From Anodontia alba (lineage: Eukaryota; Mollusca; Bivalvia; Lucinida; Lucinidae): a stretch of DNA of 64,000 bases. Positions 54,101 through 56,949 of the stretch are shown here, one piece after another. The position numbers and the translations under genes are program-made. The DNA is taken from positions 37,737,070-37,801,069 of the forward strand of contig OZ024826.1 in the NCBI GenBank assembly GCA_964016985.1, read 5' to 3'. The stretch's first letter is position 1, and each line of letters opens with the position of its first letter. The notes under the pieces are model-generated. The model was not told where the DNA came from, ran no database searches, and saw nothing but the letters and a program-made list of their open reading frames with translations.

Positions 54101-54347
54101 CAATATTGAGTTTGCAGACCAGAAAGCCCAAGACAAGAATATACTTGCCTATATCAGGTCTAATGGGTCAGAACAATATGCAGTTGTCATCAATTTCGGT
54201 GACACCTCATCTATTTCTATAAATGAGAAGTATAAATCAGGATTTGTGGAAGTGGCTACTGGAGGAATATTTGAAGCATTTCAGAAGACTATTGATCTCG
54301 GTAGTATTACATTAAAGAAGGGAGATGGTCTTGTGATACGTTTGTAG
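21595..54347 (+). CDS. Membrane-anchored GH13 alpha-glucosidase / maltase, SLC3A1 (rBAT)-like; ten coding exons
   Basis: Exons 21595-21835, 26989-27168, 29257-29414, 31386-31517, 34061-34168, 40953-41062, 43692-43881, 46341-46529, 50196-50330 and 54018-54347 join in phase to 590 codons plus stop, the usual size of animal maltases. Residues 1-16 are basic and cytosolic; 17-37 form one membrane segment (type II anchor). The (beta/alpha)8 domain starts at [15 protein letters not shown] (54-68). DSDGDGTGD (70-78) looks like the calcium loop. GH13 regions follow: I DFVPNH (147-152), II GFRIDA with nucleophile Asp254, III LLAEAF with acid/base Glu315, IV GNHDN with Asp378, then [13 protein letters not shown] (402-414) and [10 protein letters not shown] (440-449). 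All catalytic residues are present, which predicts an active alpha-glucosidase acting outside the cytosol. rBAT-type heavy chains share this fold but use a cysteine just after the membrane segment to bind their partner; none lies at 38-53 here. Confidence 0.93.
22235..22345. repeat. Hairpin related to the family P core (intron 1)
   Basis: TGGATATTTGTTAGAATCGT and ACGATTCTAATAAATATCCA form a perfect foldback with CTCAGAGAG at the tip. A partial second right arm (GGCGATTCTGACAAATGTCC) follows it. Confidence 0.85.
22442..22719 (+). mobile_element. Palindromic MITE (family P), copy 5 (intron 1)
   Basis: Complete copy. The centre is perfect except ACCTACAATC opposite GATTGTGGGT. Confidence 0.95.
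22921..23239. mobile_element. Pogo-like MITE A, complete (intron 1)
   Basis: TACAGTCGACTCTCGTTATC to GATAACGAGAGTCGACTGTA: the 20-base ends are perfect inverted repeats. The central GAGCAATTTCTCCTCTTTTC hairpin is intact on one side. Confidence 0.92.
23335..23660 (+). mobile_element. Mariner-derived non-autonomous element (intron 1)
   Basis: Inverted ends of roughly 45 bp start TACGAGG at both sides; the left reads GTGTCAATAAATAACCAGCC and the inverted right reads GAGTCAATAAGTAACCAGCC. TA lies at each border. At 23489 an ATG opens [20 protein letters not shown] followed by YLFLKGKT, like the start of a mariner transposase, then a stop. It is an internally deleted mariner with its own N-terminal coding scrap. 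Confidence 0.85.
23870..24543. mobile_element. MITE A interrupted by MITE B (intron 1)
   Basis: A ends TACAGTCGACTCTCGTTATC and AACGAGAGTCGACTGTA. The B element at 24030-24386 sits at TTTTCAATA|TA, next to the A central hairpin. This is the same site as in the 10.7-11.8 kb composite. Confidence 0.88.
24030..24386. mobile_element. MITE B copy nested in A
   Basis: TACAGTCGAACCTCAATAGG to GAGCCATTGAAGTTCGATTG. The centre carries GTACTCATCAGAATCGC and GCGATTCTAATGAGTAC-like arms with a few mismatches. Confidence 0.85.
24920..24990. repeat. D-type hairpin (intron 1)
   Basis: AAGGCCCTGATCAGCCTGCG and CGCAGGCTGATCTGGGCCTT are inverted around CAATTG. Flanking TGCGGGCAAGC and CTTGTTGTCCGC extend the stem. 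Confidence 0.85.
25130..25175. repeat. Short GC-rich hairpin and following 35 bp duplication
   Basis: GACCGGCGCGCGAATCGCGC pairs with its neighbour CGCGCCGGTC. Just downstream (25228-25310) TTTGGTAAGTTTGA...GACCT...GTCCATA is duplicated. Confidence 0.6.
25380..25977. other. Low-complexity intron sequence
   Basis: Several poly-T and poly-A runs (25382-25411, 25740, 25862, 25898). No exon seen. Confidence 0.6.
25978..26038. repeat. (CATA)n microsatellite
   Basis: About fourteen CATA units with a CATATATA interruption near the start. Confidence 0.96.
26376..26654 (+). mobile_element. Palindromic MITE (family P), copy 6 (intron 1)
   Basis: Complete but with several substitutions in the ends and arms (GAACAGCCTC against GAGGCGGTTC). 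It follows an inverted fragment of the 254 bp repeat (26260-26370). Confidence 0.92.
26671..26742. repeat. Poly-A tract
   Basis: About 72 bases of A with two GC interruptions. Confidence 0.95.
26989..27168 (+). CDS. GH13 gene exon 2
   Basis: After TATTTTAG the frame reads [20 protein letters not shown] then [16 protein letters not shown], the conserved second and third beta-strand regions of GH13 enzymes. It enters and leaves in phase 1. Donor GTATAT. Confidence 0.95.
27250..27552 (-). mobile_element. Palindromic MITE (family P), copy 7, inverted (intron 2)
   Basis: Complete copy in reverse orientation; GGCGAGGCGGTTCTAAGGAG shows one arm mismatch. It contains an expanded poly-T stretch near 27457-27467. 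Confidence 0.94.
27753..28670. mobile_element. Element with ATACCCCGCCA ends and five 151 bp tandem units (intron 2)
   Basis: Begins ATACCCCGCCACACAATAG and ends with the inverse ATGGCGGGGTAT. A GTACGTCCGTCCGTCCG block is followed by units whose CGTTTCCGGA-type starts fall at 27849, 28000, 28151, 28302 and 28453, exactly 151 bases apart. Each holds GATAACTTGAGTAAA, ACCAAACTTGCTAT, GGAGATCTGG and TTTTTACGGAGTTATCTGCC. No protein is encoded. It is similar in plan to Helentron-associated non-autonomous elements, but that is not proven. Confidence 0.8.
28735..28890. repeat. Imperfect foldback, TAATAAATAT region (intron 2)
   Basis: CAGCATGAAAATTTCTCTAC and its approximate complement GCAGAGAAGATTTCATGGTC surround TAATAAATATGAAAATGC...GCATAACCATATTTATTA. 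A partial direct repeat of the left arm lies upstream. Confidence 0.65.
29257..29414 (+). CDS. GH13 gene exon 3
   Basis: [20 protein letters not shown] holds GH13 conserved region I (Asp147, Asn151, His152), then [10 protein letters not shown] and EPNKW. It enters in phase 1 and leaves in phase 0. Donor GTAAGT; acceptor TTTTACAG. Confidence 0.96.
29449..29681. mobile_element. TTAA-flanked MITE (family T, CTCTTTC ends; intron 3)
   Basis: Borders TTAACTCTTTCATTGCC and the inverse GTGAAAGAGTTAA. Hairpin AGATCCAGATGAGACGGCTC/GAGCCGTCTCATCTGGATCT at 29586-29634. Includes a poly-T tract at 29491-29520. A near twin is at 44943-45159. Confidence 0.85.
29735..29815. repeat. Hairpin, AGACTTGACA arms (intron 3)
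   Basis: AGACTTGACATTTCATGTGA and the looser inverse TTCACATAAACTGTCAAGAC surround AATGTCTGCATAGCAGACGA. TGTCTGC/GCAGACG forms the tip. Confidence 0.65.
30538..30612. repeat. Poly-A/AAC tract
   Basis: About 45 A followed by AAC-rich sequence. The rest of 29900-31100 shows no feature I can name beyond a small direct repeat (GAGCGTAGACAATCT / GGGCGTAGACAATCT) near 30125-30180. Confidence 0.8.
31110..31341. mobile_element. TTAA-type MITE (CCCATT ends), inverted copy (intron 3)
   Basis: Reverse orientation relative to 6820-7051: AACCCATTGTAGATTGAATG, CCACACTATATATTGGAATA, the hairpin CAGACCCTGATCAGACACCG/GCGGGGTCTGATCTGGGTCT, and ACAATGGTTAA at the end. Confidence 0.78.
31386..31517 (+). CDS. 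GH13 gene exon 4
   Basis: [20 protein letters not shown] followed by [20 protein letters not shown], the family block that ends in QPDLNYRNP. Phase 0 to 0; acceptor TTTATTTCAG, donor GTAAGT. The exon is overlapped by longer chance frames in other phases. Confidence 0.96.
31650..31930 (-). mobile_element. Palindromic MITE (family P), copy 8, inverted (intron 4)
   Basis: Complete copy; arm mismatches at TACCGAGTACACACAGTC. Confidence 0.94.
32311..32908 (+). mobile_element. Palindromic MITE (family P), copy 9, split by a SINE (intron 4)
   Basis: The left half runs to GTTAGAACCGCCTCGTTGAG and the right half resumes TCGTCGAGGCGGTTCTAACG. The insertion lies at the exact tip of the palindrome and is flanked by a 9-base duplication with one mismatch. 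Confidence 0.95.
32453..32761 (-). mobile_element. tRNA-derived SINE, copy 1 (intron 4)
   Basis: On the minus strand the head reads GGTCTCGGTGGCTTAGTTAG (A box) and about 50 bases later GTTGCGGGTTCAACGCCCGC (B box), like a tRNA; a unique body and A-rich tail follow. Target duplication TCGTTGAGG (32444-32452) / TCGTCGAGG (32762-32770). About 309 bp. It is transcribed by pol III and moved by a LINE in trans (family knowledge). The other copy is at 39107-39428. Confidence 0.93.
33075..33310. repeat. D-type element fragment (intron 4)
   Basis: GAAGACTCAGATCAGCCTGC is followed by ACCTTTGCCATACTGGGTGG and CTTTGCTGGGCACACGGGTC. A longer relative is at 35725-35900. Confidence 0.6.
33525..33577. repeat. 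Hairpin, perfect 24 bp arms (intron 4)
   Basis: CCAACGTGGCAGGTAAATTA and TAATTTACCTGCCACGTTGG are inverted around TTTGGTCGGCCTAA. Confidence 0.88.
33766..34004. mobile_element. TTAA-type MITE (CTCTTT ends; intron 4)
   Basis: Left ATAACTCTTTGCATGCTGG and right GGGAAAGAGTTAA. Hairpin GATCCAGATCAGGCCCGACG/CGTCGGGCCTGATCTGGATC-like at 33899-33943, with the tip TTTTG. Poly-T at 33813-33855. It ends 56 bases before exon 5. Confidence 0.78.
34061..34168 (+). CDS. GH13 gene exon 5 (nucleophile exon)
   Basis: [20 protein letters not shown] is conserved region II; Asp254 is the predicted catalytic nucleophile and Arg252 is kept, unlike in mammalian rBAT (from memory), where that Arg is lost. Phase 0 to 0, donor GTGAGT, acceptor TTCAATTTTAG. 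Confidence 0.96.
34225..34370. repeat. D-type element fragment (intron 5)
   Basis: GTGCCATGCGAAAACGGGTC and GCATCCGCGCAGTCTGATCA, then CTGTCCGCTAACAGAAGC, match the flanks of the perfect hairpin at 62.76 kb. Confidence 0.6.
34587..34947. mobile_element. MITE E, long inverted repeat, copy 2 (intron 5)
   Basis: AAAGGCTCCATGTGCCACAA to the inverse ending GGTGCCTTTAA. The centre GTTGGCAAC is identical to copy 1 at 15923-16290. Nearly full-length foldback. Confidence 0.9.
35390..35620. repeat. Decayed T-type segment with A-rich tract (intron 5)
   Basis: AAACCCTTTCATTCCCAAATT resembles the CTCTTTC-ended TTAA elements. A long A/C-rich tract follows (35480-35570), then TAGATCCTGATGAGATGGCTC, half of the T hairpin. 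Confidence 0.55.
35725..35905. repeat. D-type element (intron 5)
   Basis: AAGATTCAGATCAGCCTGCG, CAGTGACCAGATTCTTAGCT, and later CAGGCTGATCTGAGTCTTTG give a looser foldback related to 33075-33310. Confidence 0.6.
36028..36108. repeat. (CA)n microsatellite
   Basis: About 40 CA units with one CC interruption near 36066. A 35 bp direct duplication (ACTTACAGTGTTATGGTCTT) lies just downstream at 36285-36355. Confidence 0.97.
36433..36499. repeat. Hairpin J, short form (intron 5)
   Basis: CCCAGCAAGCATTCTTTATA...ATCTATAGCGGGC / GCCCGCTACAGATTTATAAA. The long form with a 37-base extra tip is at 48997-49103. Confidence 0.88.
36876..37142 (-). mobile_element. Palindromic MITE (family P), copy 10, inverted, end lost (intron 5)
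   Basis: The CATCACGAAAACACG end is replaced by unrelated sequence. The palindrome has several mismatches (CTTGTCGATGCGG). Confidence 0.9.
37219..37493 (+). mobile_element. Palindromic MITE (family P), copy 11 (intron 5)
   Basis: Complete but diverged (AACCAGTGCCAACAATCTG in the right arm). It lies only 77 bases from inverted copy 10. Confidence 0.9.
37738..38095. mobile_element. MITE B, decayed (intron 5)
   Basis: ACAGTAAAACCTCAATGACT to CGAGTTATTGAGTTGCGACT. Half of the central hairpin is shortened (ATTAGAATCACTTTGATAAG). Confidence 0.75.
38155..38226. repeat. T-type hairpin (intron 5)
   Basis: GGCAAACAGTGTAGAAACTC, ATCAGATGCAGCGTTCTGCT, and TACATCTGATCCGAGTCAAT form an imperfect hairpin of the TTAA-element type. 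Confidence 0.65.
38303..39014 (+). pseudogene. Mariner element 1, internally deleted and truncated (intron 5)
   Basis: The left terminal sequence TACGAGCGGGTCGTGCAAAA is followed by the leader, then jumps to transposase codons for [13 protein letters not shown]. The N-terminal half present in element 2 is missing. Downstream, in a shifted frame, come [31 protein letters not shown] (the canonical second Asp of HDNA is Gly here) and the [10 protein letters not shown] block with the third Asp. It ends inside the gene at CAACAGATAC, where element 2 begins. Non-functional. Confidence 0.9.
39011..40694 (+). pseudogene. Mariner element 2, near full length, frameshifted (intron 5)
   Basis: Ends TACGAGGGTCGTGC and the inverse GGACCCTCG. 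The transposase begins [14 protein letters not shown] at 39560. After a shift it continues from about 39646 with a helix-turn-helix ([20 protein letters not shown]) and the first catalytic motif GDETWV. A second shift at CACAGAAGGGCTGATAATAA is shared with element 1. HDNASCHK (second Asp) and [10 protein letters not shown] (third Asp) remain, as in DD34D mariners. A further frameshift lies near 40350. A SINE sits in its leader. Inactive. Confidence 0.92.
39107..39428 (-). mobile_element. tRNA-derived SINE, copy 2, inside mariner 2
   Basis: Minus-strand head GGCCTCGGTGGCTCAGTTGG (A box) with GTCGCGGTTTCAACCCCCGC (B box region, one mismatch in GGTTC). Flanking duplication of 15 bases with one mismatch: CTTGAATTGTGTGTT (39092-39106) / CTTGAATGGTGTGTT (39429-39443). 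The chance minus-strand frame through the head ([16 protein letters not shown]) is not a gene. Confidence 0.94.
40953..41062 (+). CDS. GH13 gene exon 6
   Basis: After TTCGAATTTCAG the frame reads [20 protein letters not shown] then [15 protein letters not shown], the short linker and helix after the nucleophile strand. It enters in phase 0 and ends AAGTTAG|GTATGA in phase 2. Weakest-looking acceptor of the gene, but the phase fits both neighbours. Confidence 0.9.
41210..41397. mobile_element. T-type MITE, CCCATT end, partial (intron 6)
   Basis: Hairpin GTAAACCCAGATCAGGCGCT / GGTGTCTGATCAGGGTCTGC at 41223-41272, then CTTATATAGGACATAGACCTG and GAAGAGTCCATGCGGCACAA ending TGGGTTA. Confidence 0.75.
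41510..41710. repeat. Foldback of AGTCTACTCTAA / TTAGAGTAGACC with GGAAAGAATTTGCTC hairpin
   Basis: GGAAAGAATTTGCTC and GAGCAAATTCTTTCC are perfect 15-base arms around ACACAGG (41630-41668). The left side carries two further diverged copies of AAGGATCTACTTTAAAAGGA. Confidence 0.75.
41738..41969. mobile_element. TTAA-flanked MITE (CCTTAAAGCGCCA ends; intron 6)
   Basis: TTAACCCTTAAAGCGCCA and the inverse TGGCGCTTTAAGGGTTAA (one mismatch) with TTAA at both ends. Hairpin GTGTGGACCCAGATCAG/CTGATCTGGGTCCACAC at 41819-41862. Internal TTGTCGTCTGC/GCAGACGACA inverted pair. Confidence 0.88.
42108..42403 (+). mobile_element. Palindromic MITE (family P), copy 12 (intron 6)
   Basis: Complete; right flank carries an A-rich expansion at 42290-42315. 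Confidence 0.93.
42774..43052 (+). mobile_element. Palindromic MITE (family P), copy 13 (intron 6)
   Basis: Complete; the right arm lacks three bases (GAGTACACAATC against GATTGTGAGTACTC). Confidence 0.93.
43500..43630. repeat. D-type fragments (intron 6, next to exon 7)
   Basis: CGAAGACTAAAAAATCGGCC, CTGCGAAGTCTGATCAGAGT and GTGAAGATTCTGATCAGACTG are remnants of the GATCAG hairpin element about 60 bases before exon 7. Confidence 0.5.
43692..43881 (+). CDS. GH13 gene exon 7 (acid/base exon)
   Basis: After CGCTTCCAG the frame (entering in phase 2) reads [20 protein letters not shown], conserved region III with Glu315 as predicted proton donor. It continues to [20 protein letters not shown] and [19 protein letters not shown]. 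It ends in phase 0 at GTG|GTAAGT. The final 90 bases are the progenitor of the tandem array that follows. Translating past the donor hits a stop at 43939, so this donor must be used. Confidence 0.95.
43792..44705. repeat. Tandem array of the exon 7 end plus its splice donor, unit about 90 bp
   Basis: Units repeat GATTCGACATGTGTAAGGAA, TTAATTTAACAGATGGTGAA, TGGCCAAATTTTGTG and GTAAGTCGAATACAG. Donor positions fall at 43882, 43968, 44058, 44080, 44168, 44258, 44335, 44424, 44514, 44604 and 44693, mostly 86-90 apart. Seven are intact GTAAGT. Several copies are still readable as [20 protein letters not shown], but indels and stops accumulate. They lie in the intron. Confidence 0.95.
44943..45159. 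mobile_element. TTAA-flanked MITE (CTCTTTCA ends; intron 7)
   Basis: TTAACTCTTTCACTGCC to GCCGAAAGAGTTAA. Hairpin AGATCCAGATGAGACGGCTC/GAGCCGTATCATCTGGATCT at 44993-45042. Close relative of 29449-29681. Confidence 0.87.
45170..45312 (+). repeat. Dispersed repeat K, diverged copy (intron 7)
   Basis: CTGTTGCAGTTCTTCTCAGT...TTCGTGATTGTGGCATTTCC. It is followed by a TA run (45321-45342) and poly-T to 45370. Confidence 0.6.
45371..45431. repeat. Hairpin, AGTTCAGAATAG arms (intron 7)
   Basis: AGTTCAGAATAGGTGTCACC and GGTGACAACTATTCTGAACT with TCATTCCAGA/TCTGGAATGA at the tip. Nearly perfect. Confidence 0.9.
45648..45925. repeat. Direct duplication, about 141 bp spacing (intron 7)
   Basis: TTTACCACTCTC...AATTCAGCAGACRA...TTGATGA...TTTTTTCCAGAAAACAGGAT...GACATTTCATG occurs twice. 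Each copy contains an acceptor-like TTTTTTCCAG, but neither is followed by a GH13-like frame. Confidence 0.8.
46341..46529 (+). CDS. GH13 gene exon 8 (region IV exon)
   Basis: [20 protein letters not shown] gives region IV with Asp378, then [20 protein letters not shown] and up to TFAISSGDW. Phase 0 to 0, donor GTAAGT. The acceptor reads ATTTCAGTAG|ACT. Using the earlier CAG would put TAG in frame, so the second AG is required. Confidence 0.95.
46571..46816. mobile_element. TTAA-flanked MITE (CCATT ends; intron 8)
   Basis: TTAATCCATTTTAGTCTGG to CTACAGTGGGTTAA. Hairpin GATCAGACGCCGC/GCGGCGTCTGATC at 46640-46674, preceded by an extra partial GATCAGAGCCGCA. Confidence 0.82.
47249..47528 (-). 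mobile_element. Palindromic MITE (family P), copy 14, inverted (intron 8)
   Basis: Complete; the palindrome has changes at GGCCTTGCCAAGGCGGTTCG that remain mostly paired at the tip (CCTTGCCAAGG). Confidence 0.93.
47560..47655 (-). repeat. Dispersed repeat K, inverted copy (intron 8)
   Basis: The complement reads CTCTGTTGCAGTTCTTCTTTG and CCACAGATTCTC-type words shared with 45.2 and 48.3 kb. Confidence 0.55.
47668..47944 (+). mobile_element. Palindromic MITE (family P), copy 15 (intron 8)
   Basis: Complete. One base is missing in the left arm (TTGTGGTACTC). It is in the opposite orientation to copy 14, 140 bases away. Confidence 0.94.
48240..48400 (+). repeat. Dispersed repeat K, diverged copy (intron 8)
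   Basis: ATTGCAGTTCTTTCTTCGTG...GGGAAGACTGTGCTTTGTGAT. A weaker relative spans 49500-49690. No exon between 48400 and 48990. Confidence 0.5.
48997..49103. repeat. Hairpin J, long form (intron 8)
   Basis: CCCAGCTAGCATTCTTTATA, ATCTATAGCGGGCCGTTATC, GGCCCGTCAG / CTGACGGGCC, GATAACGGCCCGCTATAGAT, TATAAAGAATGCTTACTGGG: about 50-base arms, almost perfect. Confidence 0.95.
49841..50084. mobile_element. MITE with perfect 21 bp inverted ends (intron 8)
   Basis: Ends TCGAGGGTTGAGCGCAAGAC and the exact inverse GTCTTGCGCTCAACCCTCGA. A second, internal palindrome (49918-49982) has GTAAACAATG, ATTTAGGTGCCATTGCTC and complements around ATAC. 244 bp, no ORF. It ends about 110 bases before exon 9. Confidence 0.9.
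50196..50330 (+). CDS. GH13 gene exon 9
   Basis: [20 protein letters not shown], then [13 protein letters not shown] and DYININVD. The [10 protein letters not shown] block is a hallmark of this GH13 group. Acceptor TTATCTTCCAG, donor GAT|GTATGT, phase 0. A weaker donor six bases earlier (AAT|GTAGAT) would drop Val-Asp; the later one aligns better with family members. Confidence 0.94.
50820..51095 (-). repeat. Fragments of the 254 bp repeat and others (intron 9)
   Basis: GGAACCAGAAAATATAAATTTC and GAAGACATTTTGCGGCCGCCACAGTGC are reverse-strand matches to the 9-10 kb array (AAATTATAT..TTCTGGTCC, GGCGGGCGGAAAACG). Confidence 0.55.
51101..52645 (+). mobile_element. Tc1-like DNA transposon, near full length (intron 9)
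   Basis: Ends TACTTGGGGAAAAAAGAAAC (left) and, inverted, TACTAGCGGAAAAAAGAAAC (right), both continuing GCAAGT; a TA lies at each border. 1545 bp with a single transposase gene inside, the usual Tc1 layout. Confidence 0.92.
51415..52503 (+). pseudogene. Tc1-like transposase, two frameshifts and a lost catalytic Asp
   Basis: The N-terminal half (from about [16 protein letters not shown]) carries a paired-like helix-turn-helix, [20 protein letters not shown], a GRPR hook ([10 protein letters not shown]), a second HTH and the first catalytic motif FSDESRF. Reading breaks near 51975-52005 by two small indels in a G-rich stretch that should encode GGGSVIVWGGIS. It resumes [20 protein letters not shown]. 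The second catalytic motif is [11 protein letters not shown], with Tyr where this family has Asp. [13 protein letters not shown] keeps the final Glu. It would need two frame repairs and the Asp to be active, so it is dead. It is codon-rich in GC (CGT, GAC) compared with the host. Confidence 0.93.
52650..52965 (-). repeat. Inverted 254 bp-type repeats (intron 9)
   Basis: Two blocks, each with AAAC(A)GYKGAA, AATTTTCTGGG and AGGYC words (complement of the 9-10 kb units), about 190 bases apart. Confidence 0.55.
53455..53597. repeat. Long imperfect hairpin (intron 9)
   Basis: AAGAATTTATCATGGGTGTG / CACACCCATGATAGATTCTT outer arms; AAAACCCGTCCCTCAGGATC / GATCTTCGAGACGGATTTTT middle; TTTGGCATCACGA / TCGTGATGCCAGA inner. 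About 68-base arms. Confidence 0.9.
53649..53972. mobile_element. MITE B, half hairpin lost (intron 9)
   Basis: TACAGTAGAACTTCAATGGC to CCATCGAAGTTCGACTG. The centre has GACTCATTAGAATCGCCTCGA but no right arm. Confidence 0.82.
54018..54347 (+). CDS. GH13 gene exon 10 (last coding exon)
   Basis: After TTTTTCAG the frame reads [20 protein letters not shown] then the C-terminal beta-sandwich ([17 protein letters not shown] ... [15 protein letters not shown]) and TAG. Phase 0 in. It contributes residues 482-590. Confidence 0.95.
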   Translation, partial: VESKKADSALSLYKQLAVLRQRPAFMNSNIEFADQKAQDKNILAYIRSNGSEQYAVVINFGDTSSISINEKYKSGFVEVATGGIFEAFQKTIDLGSITLKKGDGLVIRL

Positions 54348-54414
54348 CAGACATGTCTAGCATTGTAACATATGACTTTTGCCGCCACAGGTAGATAACA
54401 ATACGCAGCGGGCT

Positions 54415-55445
54415 CACGACGTTTATACGACGTCTGATTCACGTCGATGCAACGTCATGATATTGCATTAACGTTAATGCGGCGTTGTATAAACATCATT
54501 TATTTTATAGTTAGCGGAGAAATCAGTGTATATCTGGTAAAAATAAAAGTGGTGTCAATCACTAGTGAAATGATATTGTATCATTTCACTAGTGACTGAT
54601 ATAAATTTATATTTTCACTCCTCGCTTTGGACGACTTCGGTTTCTTCATTGTTTCAACATTGTTTCAGAAGTGGATGTTACCCCCACTTCAGATTTTTTA
54701 ACACCTCTAACTTCTTTGTTTCTGAACTAAACTGTCAAGTGTTGGTATGCATTTTCTTAGTTAGAATGTAAGGAACATTTTGGTATGAAAATTGTTTTGA
54801 TTTGCCGAAACTTTTTGTTTTTGTCTCTCCAGCGTTTCACATGTTAAGCACTGAGCGTCGGCAACATGACGTTCATGTTTTGTTTGGCGACGTTAGTTAT
54901 GACGTTAGAAACGCGCAATGGCGTGTGAACAATGAAATAAAAAGAAAATTTCCTCTTTTTCAGTGAATACCATAAAAAGTTTCATCTCGTGTAACGAAAA
55001 CATTCAAATTTTCACTCGTGCTTTATACTCGTGAAAATAATGATGTTTTCATTACACTCGATGACAATATTTATGGTATTCAAAGCAAAAGAGTAAATAT
55101 CCTCTATGTTCTTACATCGATGTTAATGCGACGTTGTATAAATGTCATGACCTTGCATCGCCGTTATTTAACCCGACATTGTATAAACAATACGTTGTTA
55201 CATCAGCAATATTGCAACGTTATTAAAACGTCATGATGTTGCATCGACGCGAATGCGATGTTATACAAACGTCATGATGTTTCAGCGACCTAATTATTAC
55301 GTTGTATAACATCATGACGTTGCATAGACGTTCGTGCGACGCCGTATAAACGTCATGACGGTGCATCGACGTTAATGTGATATTGTCTAAACATCTTGAC
55401 GTTGAATCGACATTAATGCAACGCGGAATAAACGTAAGGTGCCCT
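54415..55445. repeat. ACGT-rich minisatellite, unit about 41 bp, split
   Basis: Units read GACGTTAATGCGACGTTGTA-TAAACGTCATGACGTTGCATC with variation. Two units lie at 54415-54505 and about eight at 55105-55440. Between them is about 600 bp of other sequence, including a hairpin at 54553-54600 (TCACTAGTGAAATGATA / TATCATTTCACTAGTGA). Many CpG are retained despite the AT-rich context. Confidence 0.85.
54542..54547 (+). promoter_or_regulatory. Candidate polyadenylation signal of the GH13 gene
   Basis: AATAAA 195 bases after the stop codon. Another AATAAA lies at 54936-54941. Which is used cannot be told from sequence. Confidence 0.5.
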
Positions 55446-56865
55446 CTGGGTAAACTTTGCAAACAGCGAAGATTCATTTGAACGTCTCATAACCTTAAAA
55501 TGGATAATAACAACAACAGGACAAGAATTTTTTAACTTTTGTTATTTATGTTATTGTTCTGAGTAAACAAAACTTGTTATTGCCAGGCAGTCGACAGACA
55601 TTACATGTATGTATGAAAGAGAGAAGATATCGAACAAAACAAGTTCGGTAGCACTGGATCCGGGAAGGATGCTGACATGATTTATAATATTGTATATGCC
55701 GAGATATAATCATTAACACTGCTGGAAATCAACAAAAACTGAATGCTTTCTATCGCAATCGACCTCTTTCAGAATTTTAATTGAGCTTAAACAAACGGAA
55801 TGTAGATATTATACGTTCTGTTGAATAATGGTTCTGAGAAGAGCAAGCACTACCTTTGAAATTGTAATAATAGTTAGAATTTCTAAATATACTTTCTAAA
55901 ACGAACTGTTATATATATTTTTATAGTGTTACCTTGCTTTCGCAGACATTTTGTTGTCTTCAGTATAATTATGTAAATAAGGTCTATCAAAACTCTGATG
56001 ATGGCCGATAGCCGCCGAAAGAGCTCAGTTTTCGTTGATTTCCAGCACCTTTTATGCTGATCTCCGTATACATACATGTTTATATAGTAGGTAAGCTTTC
56101 TGCTTATTCTAAAAGCAATTGAATCACATGGTAACAAATAAAATGCAGAAAATTGAGTAAAAAACAGCCAGTCTTAGTGCTGACTCCCAGTGTGACCTTG
56201 CTTCATTTATACAAGTACGAATTTATGATCAATGCTGCATAACTTTGCTTCCAATGTTAGTGTTGGTCCTATCTTTCTTCTAATGTATGTGTGAACCCGA
56301 CCTTACAAAATTCATGGTCTCATTTTTGCCCAAATAACCGTCGCAAAACACGTCTCTTGTTAATGACAAGCTTTCAGATTCATTCTTAAAACATTTGATT
56401 CACATGGGAACAAATAAGATACATAAAATTAAGAAATACAGCCCAGCTTAATGTTGACGCCCGATGTGGTGTGAACATTCTAGGGGAAAAAATGTTGTTG
56501 CTCATCAATAATTTTTAAAGCAGAGTTTTGTCAAAACTTTAGTTGATGGGCATGAGTACGGACTCCAGTACTCAATTTTGCTAACCCTAGTATCGGAAAG
56601 ATGTACGATTTATTTCGATATAGGAAGAAAGCCTGGACATGTCTGTATATAAAACAATAGTATAGTAGATATACATACGTACATTGCATTTCACGTTTCT
56701 GTGGAGGCCAAGTTGACAATTAGCAAATTCTAAGTTGATAAAACCTTGTGTATTTAGGTTAAAATCATGAAAAAAGAAAGAAACAATGCTCAAAACAGAA
56801 ACCAGCGTCGTTAGCTTAACGAGCTCGTTAAGGGTCATTTCGTTAACTGTTTTAGCGGATTCAAT
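55446..56865. other. No gene recognised
   Basis: AT-rich. Two loosely repeated blocks (near 56090-56200 and 56370-56480) share AATAARATGCAKAAAATT-AG and ATTCACATGG words. No coding exon seen. Confidence 0.4.
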
Positions 56866-56869
56866 ATAC

Positions 56870-56945
56870 AATATTCTGATATTTTTTGCTGAAAAAATGT
56901 GAAAAGCTACTCACATTTTTTCAGCAAAAAATTTCAGCATATTTG
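56870..56945. repeat. Hairpin, TTTTTTGCTGAAAAAATGTG arms
   Basis: TTTTTTGCTGAAAAAATGTG and CACATTTTTTCAGCAAAAAA are perfect 20-base arms around AAAAGCTACT. The flanks (GTTAACTGTTTTAGC / CGTTAACTAACGA) are also partly inverted. Confidence 0.92.
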
Positions 56946-56949
56946 CGTA

